Origin: an uncultured Clostridia bacterium
GTDB taxonomy: Bacteria > Bacillota > Clostridia > TANB77 > RGIG9151
Direction: 5' to 3'
NCBI GenBank assembly: GCA_934500865.1
Contig: CAKSUD010000015.1
Span: 1 to 29,696 of the forward strand
DNA length: 29,696 nt
Positions 1 through 7,168 of this stretch are shown here, piece by piece. Position numbers and translations under genes: made by a program. How positions within the stretch are numbered: position 1 is the first letter of the stretch; every line of letters begins with the position of its first letter. Below the pieces are notes generated by a model. It made no database searches and was not told where the DNA came from. It saw nothing but the letters and a program-made list of their open reading frames with translations.

Positions 1-38
1 TATTTTGTGTTGCAATTACTTGCGTAACAACGTTTTAT

Positions 39-67
39 ATGATACATCATCGCGACTGTTTTGTCAA
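39..67 (-). promoter_or_regulatory. Consensus sigma-A promoter P1 pointing left out of the window
   Basis: On the minus strand TTGACA (62-67) is followed by a 17-bp spacer and TATCAT (39-44). Upstream (68-100) lie phased A-tracts resembling an UP element. Its target lies beyond base 1. The strength and duplication suggest a stable-RNA operon, which is an inference. Confidence 0.75.
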
Positions 68-133
68 TATGTTTTTTAACTTTTTTAAGTTTTTTTATCA
101 CATATTGTCGAACCGCTCGTAACGACGTTGTTT

Positions 134-162
134 ATGATATATCATTTCTCTTCCTTTGTCAA
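134..162 (-). promoter_or_regulatory. Consensus sigma-A promoter P2, tandem copy of P1
   Basis: TTGACA (157-162), 17-bp spacer and TATCAT (134-139) on the minus strand, again preceded by A-tracts (163-196). Geometry and element sequences match P1 exactly, 95 bp away. Tandem promoters of this kind are typical of rRNA operons in Firmicutes. Confidence 0.75.
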
Positions 163-223
163 CATCTTTTTTAATATTTTTCAAACTTTTTTCAACCATC
201 CCCAAAAAAGTTTACATAAACTA

Positions 224-251
224 TAAAGTTATATCTCATTATTGCCGATAT
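224..251 (+). promoter_or_regulatory. SigD/sigma-28 type flagellar promoter for the flagellin gene
   Basis: TAAA (224-227) and GCCGATAT (244-251) are separated by 16 bp, matching the known motility-sigma consensus TAAA-N15-GCCGATAW. The start codon lies 55 bp downstream. GCCGATA is rare in this AT-rich sequence, so chance occurrence at this spot is unlikely. Confidence 0.9.
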
Positions 252-306
252 ATTATTTGTATAATTATATTCAGGAAGTTTTATCCCATATGGAGGTGGT
301 AATGTT

Positions 307-1155
307 ATGGCAATAAATTCAACTAGTCTTTATTCAAGTGCACTTAGCGCTATGAAAGCTAGTAACCTATCAATTGAAAAATCAGCTGCAAAATTGTCAA
401 GCGGACTTAGAATTAATAGCGCTGCTGATGATGCCGCCGGACTTGTAATTAGTGAGAAAATGGAAGCTCAAGTAGTTAGCCTTAAACAAGCTGGAAAAAA
501 CGCTCAGGACGCAATCTCATTCTTGCAAACAGCTGATGGTGCATTAAGTCAATCAACAGATATTGTTCAAAAAATGCGTGAACTAGTTATAAAAGCTCAA
601 AATACAGGGACAATGACAGATAATGAACGTTCAGCCATTACAAAAGAATTAACATCTTTGCGAGATGAATTAGATAGGATATCAAATACTACTACTTTTA
701 ACACAAAGAAAATATTAGATGGAAGTTTAGCAAATGAGCCGGCTACATTCCATGTAGGTGCAAGTACAAATTCGGCTGATTCTATTAATGTTTATATATC
801 AGACATGTCCTCAAAAGGATTATCCGCCGATGGTAAAACGGAATTGTCTATCGATATATCAACTCAAGATGCTATGAAAGAAACACTCCAAGGATTAGAT
901 GACGCATTAAGTAAAATAACTAAGCAACGTACCGATTTAGGAGTTACAGAAAACAGACTCGACTATACAATAAAGAACTTAAACACAACAACTACTAACT
1001 TAGAAGCCGCAAAGTCTAGAATTACGGATGTTGATATTGCAGCTGAAATGGTTAACTACACAAAACAAGCTATGATAAACCAGGTCGCAATTTCTATGAT
1101 GTCTCAAGCAAACTCTCAATACAAAAATGTATTATCCTTATTAAATGGATTATAA
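307..1155 (+). CDS. Flagellin
   Basis: This 282-residue protein is a flagellin, the secreted subunit that polymerises into the flagellar filament. The N-terminal D0/D1 region reads MAINSTSLYSS and later GLRINSAADDAAGL, the family hallmark. The C-terminal D0/D1 region carries AKSRITDVDIA, then MVNYTKQAMINQ, and ends in a Leu-rich tail. Between them only about 100 residues separate the two conserved halves, so the surface-exposed D2/D3 domains are essentially absent, as in short Firmicute flagellins. It starts at ATG 307 behind GGAGG (292-296), with a sigma-28 promoter upstream and a terminator downstream, so it looks monocistronic. Export would be by the flagellar type III apparatus; no Sec signal is present. 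Family assignment is very secure. The symbol (hag or fliC) depends on local convention. Confidence 0.98.
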   Translation: MAINSTSLYSSALSAMKASNLSIEKSAAKLSSGLRINSAADDAAGLVISEKMEAQVVSLKQAGKNAQDAISFLQTADGALSQSTDIVQKMRELVIKAQNTGTMTDNERSAITKELTSLRDELDRISNTTTFNTKKILDGSLANEPATFHVGASTNSADSINVYISDMSSKGLSADGKTELSIDISTQDAMKETLQGLDDALSKITKQRTDLGVTENRLDYTIKNLNTTTTNLEAAKSRITDVDIAAEMVNYTKQAMINQVAISMMSQANSQYKNVLSLLNGL

Positions 1156-1170
1156 TAAACTATTATGCTA

Positions 1171-1201
1171 AAAAGAGGGGTGATTAAATCGTCCCTCTTT
1201 T
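1171..1201. terminator. Bidirectional terminator shared by flagellin and the converging gene
   Basis: AAAAGAGGG (1171-1179) pairs with CCCTCTTTT (1193-1201) around a short AT-rich loop. The A-run and T-run allow use in both directions. The right arm lies inside the last codons of the opposing 1184-1453 gene. Confidence 0.8.
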
Positions 1202-1453
1202 ACTTAATTCTCCTATCTTAGATGCATTTAGTCCTACTCCTGACTCTAGTACCCCAACCTTGAACTTAATTTCCTTTATATCGTCTCCTAGCTCATTTAG
1301 TTTATCTGTTGTTGAAATCTGATTCTCTGCTAAAACTCTAAAATTTTTGTTCATTCTATCTTGAATGTTTTCAAGCATTATAGCAATGTCATTAATCTTT
1401 CCATTAACTTCACCCAACATCGAAATAATCTTTATATCACTCGTCTCTTGCAT
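1184..1453 (-). CDS. Small coiled-coil protein, predicted member of the motility regulon
   Basis: The 89-residue product is not a family I recognise. It has no signal peptide or membrane segment. It is rich in Asp/Glu/Lys with Ile/Leu/Met/Val at heptad-like spacing from about residue 8 to 80, so a long helix or coiled coil is likely. ATG 1453 is preceded by AGGAGG (1461-1466). Upstream at 1530-1555 is a motility-sigma-like promoter facing this gene, and the gene converges on flagellin. Together these suggest a cytoplasmic protein made with the late flagellar genes, for example a chaperone-like, regulatory or chemotaxis-associated helper. That role is inference only. Its last codons (Lys-Arg-Gly-Thr-Ile) are encoded within the shared terminator stem. 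Phage-type coiled-coil small proteins look similar in composition, but no phage genes are nearby. Confidence 0.85.
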   Translation of the reverse strand: MQETSDIKIISMLGEVNGKINDIAIMLENIQDRMNKNFRVLAENQISTTDKLNELGDDIKEIKFKVGVLESGVGLNASKIGELSKRGTI

Positions 1454-1529
1454 ATCATTGCCTCCTCATATGTAATCTTTTCTAAATTATAGTCAAAAAT
1501 ATATTTCTTTAATCAAGAAAGCATATTAT

Positions 1530-1555
1530 TTATCGGCAAGAATTTATCAAATTTA
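1530..1555 (-). promoter_or_regulatory. SigD/sigma-28 type promoter for the small coiled-coil gene
   Basis: On the minus strand TAAA (1552-1555) is followed after 14 bp by GCCGATAA (1530-1537), an exact -10 match for the motility sigma factor with a spacer within the accepted range. The gene start is about 70 nt further on. A sigma-A -10 (TATAAT) also occurs close to the gene near 1485-1491 but lacks a well-spaced -35. Confidence 0.7.
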
Positions 1556-1571
1556 AGTGACATTATATGCC

Positions 1572-1603
1572 AAAAGCCAAGAAGCTTTTACTTCTTGGCT
1601 TTT
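1572..1603 (-). terminator. Terminator of the ADA-like/PPC operon
   Basis: AAAAGCCAAGAAG (1572-1584) and CTTCTTGGCTTTT (1591-1603) form a perfect 13-bp stem with a 6-nt loop, directly after the stop codon of the 1609-3162 gene. Flanking T and A runs would also let it work from the opposite side. Confidence 0.9.
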
Positions 1604-1608
1604 TTAGT

Positions 1609-3162
1609 TTAGAAATTAATTGTAACTATATTATTATTCCAAACAACGTTTCCACCTAAGTTTTCCATAATAAATCTTACCGGCACCATTGTTCTTCCGT
1701 TAACTGTTTGTGTTGGAACATCTAAATACATAACTCTCCCATTAACATATGCAACATTGCTATTAATAGTCATATTTACTACTGTTCCATTTAACTCGAA
1801 TGTCATAGTCATTGTACTTTCATCCCAAAGTACATTTCCACCCAAATTTTCTATAATAGCTCTAATAGGCAATAACATTCTATTATCCACAATTATAGGC
1901 GCTGTACCTCTATTTCCATCGATCAACACCGTTGCGCCGTCAACTACCATATATGGATTATTTACTTCTAATATAATAGTCTTTGAACTCCTTATATCTC
2001 TTTCGCTAACTACTGAAATTGTATAATCTTCATTTGAATATGTTTTTGAAGTAACCTTTATATAATAGTCTCCGTTCGCATCTTCTACTTCAATATTCTT
2101 ATTAGTAGCATTTATCTTACCGGAAGTAATTTGGCTTAGCTTTCCGTTTACATCTTTATAAACCACAACATTGTACTCAGCATTTTGAGGTACATCCATA
2201 GAAACATACCATTTTCCGCCCCAAAGTCTTGTGAAATAATAGTCCACATCAGACTTTGAACTCATATTTCCAATAAATGTTTCAGAAGTATAAATTTCTG
2301 TTGCATCACTTACGGAATCATTCGGCTCTCTTTCGTAAGAACCATAGTTTTCGGCAGAATATAAAATCGTCATTGTATAGTCTTCATCAGTATATGAATT
2401 TCGATATCCTCCGGAAATCTTAACATAATAGTTGCCTGCCGATACTCTAAGCCTATCAGCTACATACATATTGCCATTTGAACTCGGTAATGTACTATCA
2501 GTAATTTTTCCACTTTGTATTTGACTAAGTTTGCCATCAACATCTTTATAAACATCAATATTATATCTTGCGTTTGGCTCATATTGTAATCTAACTTGCA
2601 ATGTTCCAGGCTTTCTTATTTCAACCATATAATAGTCTACGTCAGAAGTTGATTCCAAATTACCAATTATCTTTCTATTATAATCAACTATATTAGATGT
2701 TTGCGGAGTATTATTACTCTCCTTTTCATAATTATCTCCGGTTTCCTTATCATAATTAACAACCAGTTTATATTGTTTAGCAGAATATCCATTTCTACCA
2801 GATGCACTCACTTGTATTTGGTATTCACCCTCGTCTATTCTAATTTTGTTACCGGATTTTTCATATCTTCCAGATACTGTATTAACTTCGCAGGAAAAAG
2901 TCAAATTTTGAATCACCTTATTAGTATCTAAATTTAAAAGTTTTACAACGTATTGACTCTTTACATCAAAATCGAAATCAATTTTTATACTTCCCGGTCT
3001 ATATATATCAAAACTAAAGTAATCCACTTCATCATAGGTATCTAAATAATCCTTTATTGTAGTATTTAATTTAATTGTTCTATTAGTTCCCTCTGTAACA
3101 GCATAACTTGGTACTACCAATAACATCAAAATTGCAAAAACAATTGCCAAATTCTTTTTCAT
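1609..3162 (-). CDS. Secreted protein with PPC-like domains and a C-terminal stalk (copper amine oxidase N-like) domain
   Basis: The 517-residue product starts with a Sec signal peptide (MKKNLAIVFA, then a Leu/Val core ending near SYA). Three tandem beta-sandwich units of the bacterial pre-peptidase C-terminal type follow at about residues 25-140, 150-275 and 280-390. Each has the E-x-N/E-P-N-D-like opening, the DVDYY/F signature and a late DYTI/L-type strand. The last ~110 residues hold two stalk/copper-amine-oxidase-N-like motifs (LPIRAIIENLGG and VPVRFIMENLGG), common in clostridial exported proteins. No catalytic domain is seen, so binding or scaffolding at the cell surface is likely. I chose ATG 3162 because GGAGG (3171-3175) is 8 nt upstream; an in-frame GTG at 3177 overlaps that site. 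It lies 14 nt behind the ADA-like gene, so the two are cotranscribed. Confidence 0.9.
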   Translation of the reverse strand: MKKNLAIVFAILMLLVVPSYAVTEGTNRTIKLNTTIKDYLDTYDEVDYFSFDIYRPGSIKIDFDFDVKSQYVVKLLNLDTNKVIQNLTFSCEVNTVSGRYEKSGNKIRIDEGEYQIQVSASGRNGYSAKQYKLVVNYDKETGDNYEKESNNTPQTSNIVDYNRKIIGNLESTSDVDYYMVEIRKPGTLQVRLQYEPNARYNIDVYKDVDGKLSQIQSGKITDSTLPSSNGNMYVADRLRVSAGNYYVKISGGYRNSYTDEDYTMTILYSAENYGSYEREPNDSVSDATEIYTSETFIGNMSSKSDVDYYFTRLWGGKWYVSMDVPQNAEYNVVVYKDVNGKLSQITSGKINATNKNIEVEDANGDYYIKVTSKTYSNEDYTISVVSERDIRSSKTIILEVNNPYMVVDGATVLIDGNRGTAPIIVDNRMLLPIRAIIENLGGNVLWDESTMTMTFELNGTVVNMTINSNVAYVNGRVMYLDVPTQTVNGRTMVPVRFIMENLGGNVVWNNNIVTINF

Positions 3163-3176
3163 TTTTATTACCTCCA

Positions 3177-5591
3177 CTAATGCTCCATTTCAGATTTTTT
3201 TGTAACTCTATACTTAAATTTCCTTTTATCCGGCATAAAAATCTCAGGATTATTTTTCTTTAGTAAATCTTTAAATTCATCAACCGTAGCAAAACTATAA
3301 ATAGTGCCACCATTCTTGCTTTTTATATTACGTGTGAAATCATCATACTGTCTAGTCTTATTACGAGCCGTTCCTTTTATTTCCGAGCTCAAATATGTAT
3401 CTATATCACCAACGTTAAATGCATATTGTACTATGTCTGCAACAACAGCACTTCCACCCAAAGCTAGCATAATTCCTTTATGGTCTTTCATAAAGTCACC
3501 CATTTCCTTAGGTAATAAGAAATTAGAACTCAATATATTAGCCGACCTATTTTCAATCATAATTACATCAGTAATAACCTTTGGCTCTATTTTTGCTTTC
3601 TCTGTTGTTATGGCTTGTTCAGTAACAAAACTCAAGACATCAAATTTCTTTAACTCCTTAACTTCTCTTAAACAATGCATCAAGAAGTTCTCAGCCCCAC
3701 ATTTTATTCCGCCTATTACGAAAAATGATTTCTTCGGATCCGCATTAACAATTAAGTGTTTTACTATTTCTCGAATTTCAGGAGATTCTTCAGGTAAATT
3801 CTCACTCTTAGTTCTAAGTGCATTATTTACAATCATTATAGGTTTCTTTCCCATAATTTTCTTCTCAAATTCCGCTCTTTGTTCAGGAGTTCTCAAAATA
3901 GTTGCTCCTCCTAGTTTAAATACTAATTCCAAAAATTCAGAAATATCTTGTTTATATTTCTTATTTTCATTATCAATTCTTTCTTTTCTCGTTCCTATAT
4001 ATTGTGGTTCCCCATTCCTATACTTTACACGGAAAAGCGAACTTATATTTCCGTTATGTTGTTGCTCCATTTGGTTGCTTAAAGCTTTATCAAACGTTTC
4101 TTTTTTCTCTTTAAATCTATTCATACTTCTATTAATTATAGCTTGTTCAGTATTACTTACCAAAGAAAAATCTTTTATTCCTCTACCCTTCGCTATTACA
4201 ACCTCGTTTATAGGAGACGTTCCATATAGTCCAAATCCATCAGTACCTATAACAGTAGGAATTCCTTTATCTAAATTCTTTTTAAGCGGTGAATTATAAT
4301 CAGAAATATTATTTAAGCCATAGTTTGAAGTAGCATTGCATTCAAACACAACATTTAACTCCTGTGCAAGTCTATCTACTTCTTCAGTCTTTACTTTATA
4401 TACGGCATGTCCAATTCTTACAGGTGGCAAAACTGCATTAGGATTCTTTTGTTTAGCTTCCTCGTATGTCGCTTTAATTAGTTTCAATGTATCTTCAACA
4501 TTATTAAATATATCAGTTTCTCCTGCATGTACTCTTATAGTAAAATCAGGGTCATTCTCAATCGCCCATCTTGTAATTTCTTTAATTTGAGGGGCTATAT
4601 CAGACGTAGGATTACTTTCATGTCCCAAAAAATCACATCCAACCACATACGGACTTTTTGCGATTTCTTCTAATATGTCTATTTCGTCATCCTTCTTTTG
4701 CTCTATTGAATCTCTAGCAATTGCCGCTAAAAATCTAATATTTATAGTCTTGCCTTTTTTGCTCCAAAACTCTTCTATTTTAGGTAAAATATCATGCATT
4801 TTACTTAAAAATTCAACATCTTTTATAACTTCTGTGCTTGATAATTCAGCATATTCAACACCACATTCAACATACTTTTCAGCTATTTTCCAAAGAATAG
4901 GTTCTAGTATGTCCTTGTTTTTAGAAAATGGTGACCTTGCAGTATATATTTCTTCCATTCTGTTAAAAGTTTCGTTTGTATAAGGACATATTTCCAAACT
5001 ATCACCAAGTATTAATCTATTATTAGGATCACGTTCCAAGATATCATCCAATTTCAAGTTCCCTTTTTCGTCAGGTATTAGTCCTTCAATATCTAGTCCT
5101 ATACTTTGCGCAAGTTTTAACGGATATGAAATATTACATTCTTCTCCTATTTGGATCAAATCTTTACCGCTCAAAATAGCCGATAAATGTGCATGTAAAT
5201 CAGTCTTTATTTTAAATTCTTTGCTTTCATCTCTAGGGAAAATGGCTGGTCTTTCATACTTACCTTCCCCGATAATTCCATCTCTGTATTTAGCTTGGGC
5301 AAGTCGTCTAACTTCAAAGCTTGTTAAAGAGTGTTCCTTCTTTACTTCTCTAGTCTCAAAGTTCATTTCAAAGAACTTTTGACCTCCAATTTGTAAATCA
5401 AATAAGTTTATATCATCATAATGTTGTTTTACCTCAACAATGTTATATAAATTCCATAAAATATCTTCTTCTATTCTAGGATTTAATGGCTTGAAATATT
5501 TTCTTGGTGTTATCGAAACAACAGCTGGTCTTACTCCATCGAAGCTTATATCAATCTCAATATTTTTTCCGTCGTCCAAATAAAATTTCAT
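3177..5591 (-). CDS. Adenosine-deaminase-fold hydrolase with a Rossmann/SLOG-like C-terminal region
   Basis: The 804-residue protein has about 125 N-terminal residues of unknown type. A metal-dependent deaminase core follows at about 130-470, with every classical adenosine deaminase ligand visible: HxH in LHAHL, HAGE (zinc His and catalytic Glu), the His of RIGHA and the Asp of GTDG. After a charged linker (about 485-570), a second domain (about 575-760) has two glycine-rich strand-turn motifs, VIGGIKCGAE and LALGGSAVVAD, resembling nucleotide-binding SLOG/LOG Rossmann folds; that assignment is tentative. Typical adenosine deaminases have 330-370 residues, so this is more than twice the usual size. 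No signal peptide is present, so it is cytoplasmic. ATG 5591 lies 7 nt from AGGAG (5599-5603); an ATG at 5597 is too close. It has a consensus promoter and is first in an operon with the PPC protein. True substrate unknown: a free or modified purine nucleoside or nucleotide is plausible. Confidence 0.85.
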   Translation of the reverse strand: MKFYLDDGKNIEIDISFDGVRPAVVSITPRKYFKPLNPRIEEDILWNLYNIVEVKQHYDDINLFDLQIGGQKFFEMNFETREVKKEHSLTSFEVRRLAQAKYRDGIIGEGKYERPAIFPRDESKEFKIKTDLHAHLSAILSGKDLIQIGEECNISYPLKLAQSIGLDIEGLIPDEKGNLKLDDILERDPNNRLILGDSLEICPYTNETFNRMEEIYTARSPFSKNKDILEPILWKIAEKYVECGVEYAELSSTEVIKDVEFLSKMHDILPKIEEFWSKKGKTINIRFLAAIARDSIEQKKDDEIDILEEIAKSPYVVGCDFLGHESNPTSDIAPQIKEITRWAIENDPDFTIRVHAGETDIFNNVEDTLKLIKATYEEAKQKNPNAVLPPVRIGHAVYKVKTEEVDRLAQELNVVFECNATSNYGLNNISDYNSPLKKNLDKGIPTVIGTDGFGLYGTSPINEVVIAKGRGIKDFSLVSNTEQAIINRSMNRFKEKKETFDKALSNQMEQQHNGNISSLFRVKYRNGEPQYIGTRKERIDNENKKYKQDISEFLELVFKLGGATILRTPEQRAEFEKKIMGKKPIMIVNNALRTKSENLPEESPEIREIVKHLIVNADPKKSFFVIGGIKCGAENFLMHCLREVKELKKFDVLSFVTEQAITTEKAKIEPKVITDVIMIENRSANILSSNFLLPKEMGDFMKDHKGIMLALGGSAVVADIVQYAFNVGDIDTYLSSEIKGTARNKTRQYDDFTRNIKSKNGGTIYSFATVDEFKDLLKKNNPEIFMPDKRKFKYRVTKKSEMEH

Positions 5592-5635
5592 AAACATTCT
5601 CCTTATCAGATTATTTAGTAAAATTCTCCATTTCT

Positions 5636-5664
5636 ATTATACTAGCATAATCTAAAAATGTCAA
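5636..5664 (-). promoter_or_regulatory. Consensus sigma-A promoter of the ADA-like/PPC operon
   Basis: TTGACA (5659-5664), 17-bp spacer and TATAAT (5636-5641) on the minus strand match the consensus perfectly. The start codon is about 45 nt downstream, suggesting strong constitutive transcription. Confidence 0.85.
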
Positions 5665-5685
5665 CCAAAATACCATTTTGCAAAC

Positions 5686-5717
5686 AAAAAGACACCGGAT
5701 TGCTCCGATGCCTTTTT
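5686..5717 (-). terminator. Terminator of the antiporter gene
   Basis: On the minus strand a 14-bp stem (G-U pairs allowed) with a GCAA loop follows the antiporter stop codon and ends in TCTTTTT. The arms lie at 5704-5717 and 5686-5699. Confidence 0.85.
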
Positions 5718-5722
5718 AGTTC

Positions 5723-6982
5723 TTACTTATTTAAATTTTCCTTTTTAATGTCACCTGTTCTAACAAGTGCTCTCTTAGTCAAATATGGTCCTATAAGCTC
5801 ATAAATAAGTACTGCAAAAAGAATGACATTTCTTATTAAATGACCATCTTCACCGAGTTCTTGTGCTTTAAGGCACATGCCGATTGCAACACCTGCCTGT
5901 GGCAACAAGGTAATACCCAAGTTTCTGTAAATATCTCTGTCGCATTTCACACCCTTAGCACTAAAATATGCTCCAAAGTATTTACCAATAGATCTTGAGA
6001 TAATAAAAATCACACCCACAAGTACCACACTAAGCTTACTAAAAACTCCTAGTTCTAGTTCAGCTCCGCTTATTACGAAAAATGCAATAAGTAAAGGGGT
6101 TGCCCATCTATCTGTTCTTTCCATCAAGTTCGTCGAAAACTCATATTCACTCTCATTGCAGAACATAGTTCCAAGCATCATACAAACCAAAAGTGAAGAA
6201 ACAGAAAAACTAAGTCCGAACACATTGAACTTATACATAGAAATTGCTACCGTAAGAATAATTGCAGTAACTACCACCGAAAGTCGTTTAGCTCTAGATA
6301 AGAAAAACTTTTCAGAAATAGTAAGCAATGTTCCGATAATTGCACCCAAGAGTAAGGAGACTAAGATTTCAAGAATAGGTTCAAAGACTATGGCACCAAC
6401 ACTAAAATGTCCTCCATTTAATGCCTTCGCAATTCCAAAAGAAACTGCAAATAAAACCAACCCTACCGCATCGTCAAGTGCAACAACCGGCAAAAGCAAA
6501 TCAACCAGCCGTCCTTTTGCTTCGTATTGATGGACAACCATTAGTGTAGCTGCCGGTGCCGTGGCAGAAGCAATTGCACCCAAAGTAATCGCTGAAGCTA
6601 AACTTAACGTATCTCTAAGAAACACAAAGTAAACGCCAATTAGTACAACATCTACAAACAAAGTCGTTATGACTGCCTGTGCAATGCCAATAATAAGTGC
6701 TTGTTTACCAGTTTTCCTAAGCTGTGACAACCTAAACTCGTTTCCAATTGAAAAAGCAATAAATCCAAGTGCTAACTCAGAAATTACTTTTAAGCTCCCT
6801 ACTTCCTCCGCAGTAGTAAATCCCAAGCCATGAATTCCAAGTCTTCCCAGACAATACGGACCAACCAAAATTCCTCCAATCAAATAACCCGTAACCGTAG
6901 GTAATCCCACAAGCTTTACAATTCGTGACATTATAAGGCCGATTGTAAGTGCGATGCCGAGACTTAAGAGTACTGTTTCCAT
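5723..6982 (-). CDS. CPA2-type cation:proton antiporter membrane domain
   Basis: This 419-residue integral membrane protein has about 12 hydrophobic segments and the hallmarks of the Na+/H+ (or K+/H+) exchanger family. The first segments carry GLPTVTGYLIGGILVGP, the KefB/NapA-type entry motif. A later segment has an acidic ALDDAVGLVLF motif corresponding to the ion-binding DD pair. It would exchange Na+ or K+ for protons at the cytoplasmic membrane, contributing to pH and salt balance. No C-terminal RCK/TrkA regulatory domain is present, unlike full KefB/KefC proteins, so it may work alone. ATG 6982 follows AGGAGG (6991-6996). The gene is monocistronic, with its own promoter and terminator. 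Family is secure; ion specificity is not determinable here. Confidence 0.92.
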   Translation of the reverse strand: METVLLSLGIALTIGLIMSRIVKLVGLPTVTGYLIGGILVGPYCLGRLGIHGLGFTTAEEVGSLKVISELALGFIAFSIGNEFRLSQLRKTGKQALIIGIAQAVITTLFVDVVLIGVYFVFLRDTLSLASAITLGAIASATAPAATLMVVHQYEAKGRLVDLLLPVVALDDAVGLVLFAVSFGIAKALNGGHFSVGAIVFEPILEILVSLLLGAIIGTLLTISEKFFLSRAKRLSVVVTAIILTVAISMYKFNVFGLSFSVSSLLVCMMLGTMFCNESEYEFSTNLMERTDRWATPLLIAFFVISGAELELGVFSKLSVVLVGVIFIISRSIGKYFGAYFSAKGVKCDRDIYRNLGITLLPQAGVAIGMCLKAQELGEDGHLIRNVILFAVLIYELIGPYLTKRALVRTGDIKKENLNK

Positions 6983-7071
6983 ATTATTATCCTCCTGAAT
7001 ATTAATTACTTTAATAGGATGACCACCATCAAAAATTATATGACGGTTAAAAAATGTATCAAAACTAGTAC

Positions 7072-7100
7072 ATTATATCACAAGCCATAATTTTGTTCAA
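7072..7100 (-). promoter_or_regulatory. Sigma-A promoter of the antiporter gene
   Basis: TTGAAC (7095-7100), 17-bp spacer and TATAAT (7072-7077) on the minus strand, with an extended TG two bases before the -10. The 5' leader of roughly 85 nt contains a weak ACCGTCA/TGATGGT inverted repeat. Confidence 0.7.
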
Positions 7101-7123
7101 TGCTTTATGTAAATTTGAAACAC

Positions 7124-7156
7124 AAAAAATAGTTGGCATAATGCCAACTATTTTTT
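7124..7156 (-). terminator. Terminator of purA
   Basis: A perfect inverted repeat with arms 7124-7139 and 7141-7156 (AAAAAATAGTTGGCAT and its complement) follows the purA stop by about 12 nt and ends in a T-run. It is symmetrical enough to act from both sides. Confidence 0.9.
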
Positions 7157-7168
7157 CATTTCTCGTTA

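Larger units (their letters stand above)
23..174. repeat. 95-bp-period imperfect direct repeat carrying two promoters
   Basis: Positions 23-79 and 118-174 are imperfect copies offset by 95 bp. Both contain CGTAAC, an ACGTTG/ACGTTT-like stretch, ATGATA, TGTCAA and a following T-tract in the same order. The conserved parts are the two minus-strand promoters described separately and the bases just downstream of them. This accounts for most of the gene-free stretch 1-223. Confidence 0.8.

Noticed and set aside
3304..4299. 331-codon open frame on the plus strand inside the ADA-like gene
   Set aside because: It lies wholly antisense to a clearly conserved protein, has no ribosome site or promoter, and its product is low-complexity Ser/Leu/Phe, typical of antisense shadows in AT-rich DNA.
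3177..5591. RADAR defence system (RdrA/RdrB)
   Set aside because: The ADA-like protein has RdrB-like length, but there is no large AAA+ RdrA gene beside it; the gene upstream is a separate antiporter with its own terminator, and the downstream gene is a secreted PPC protein.
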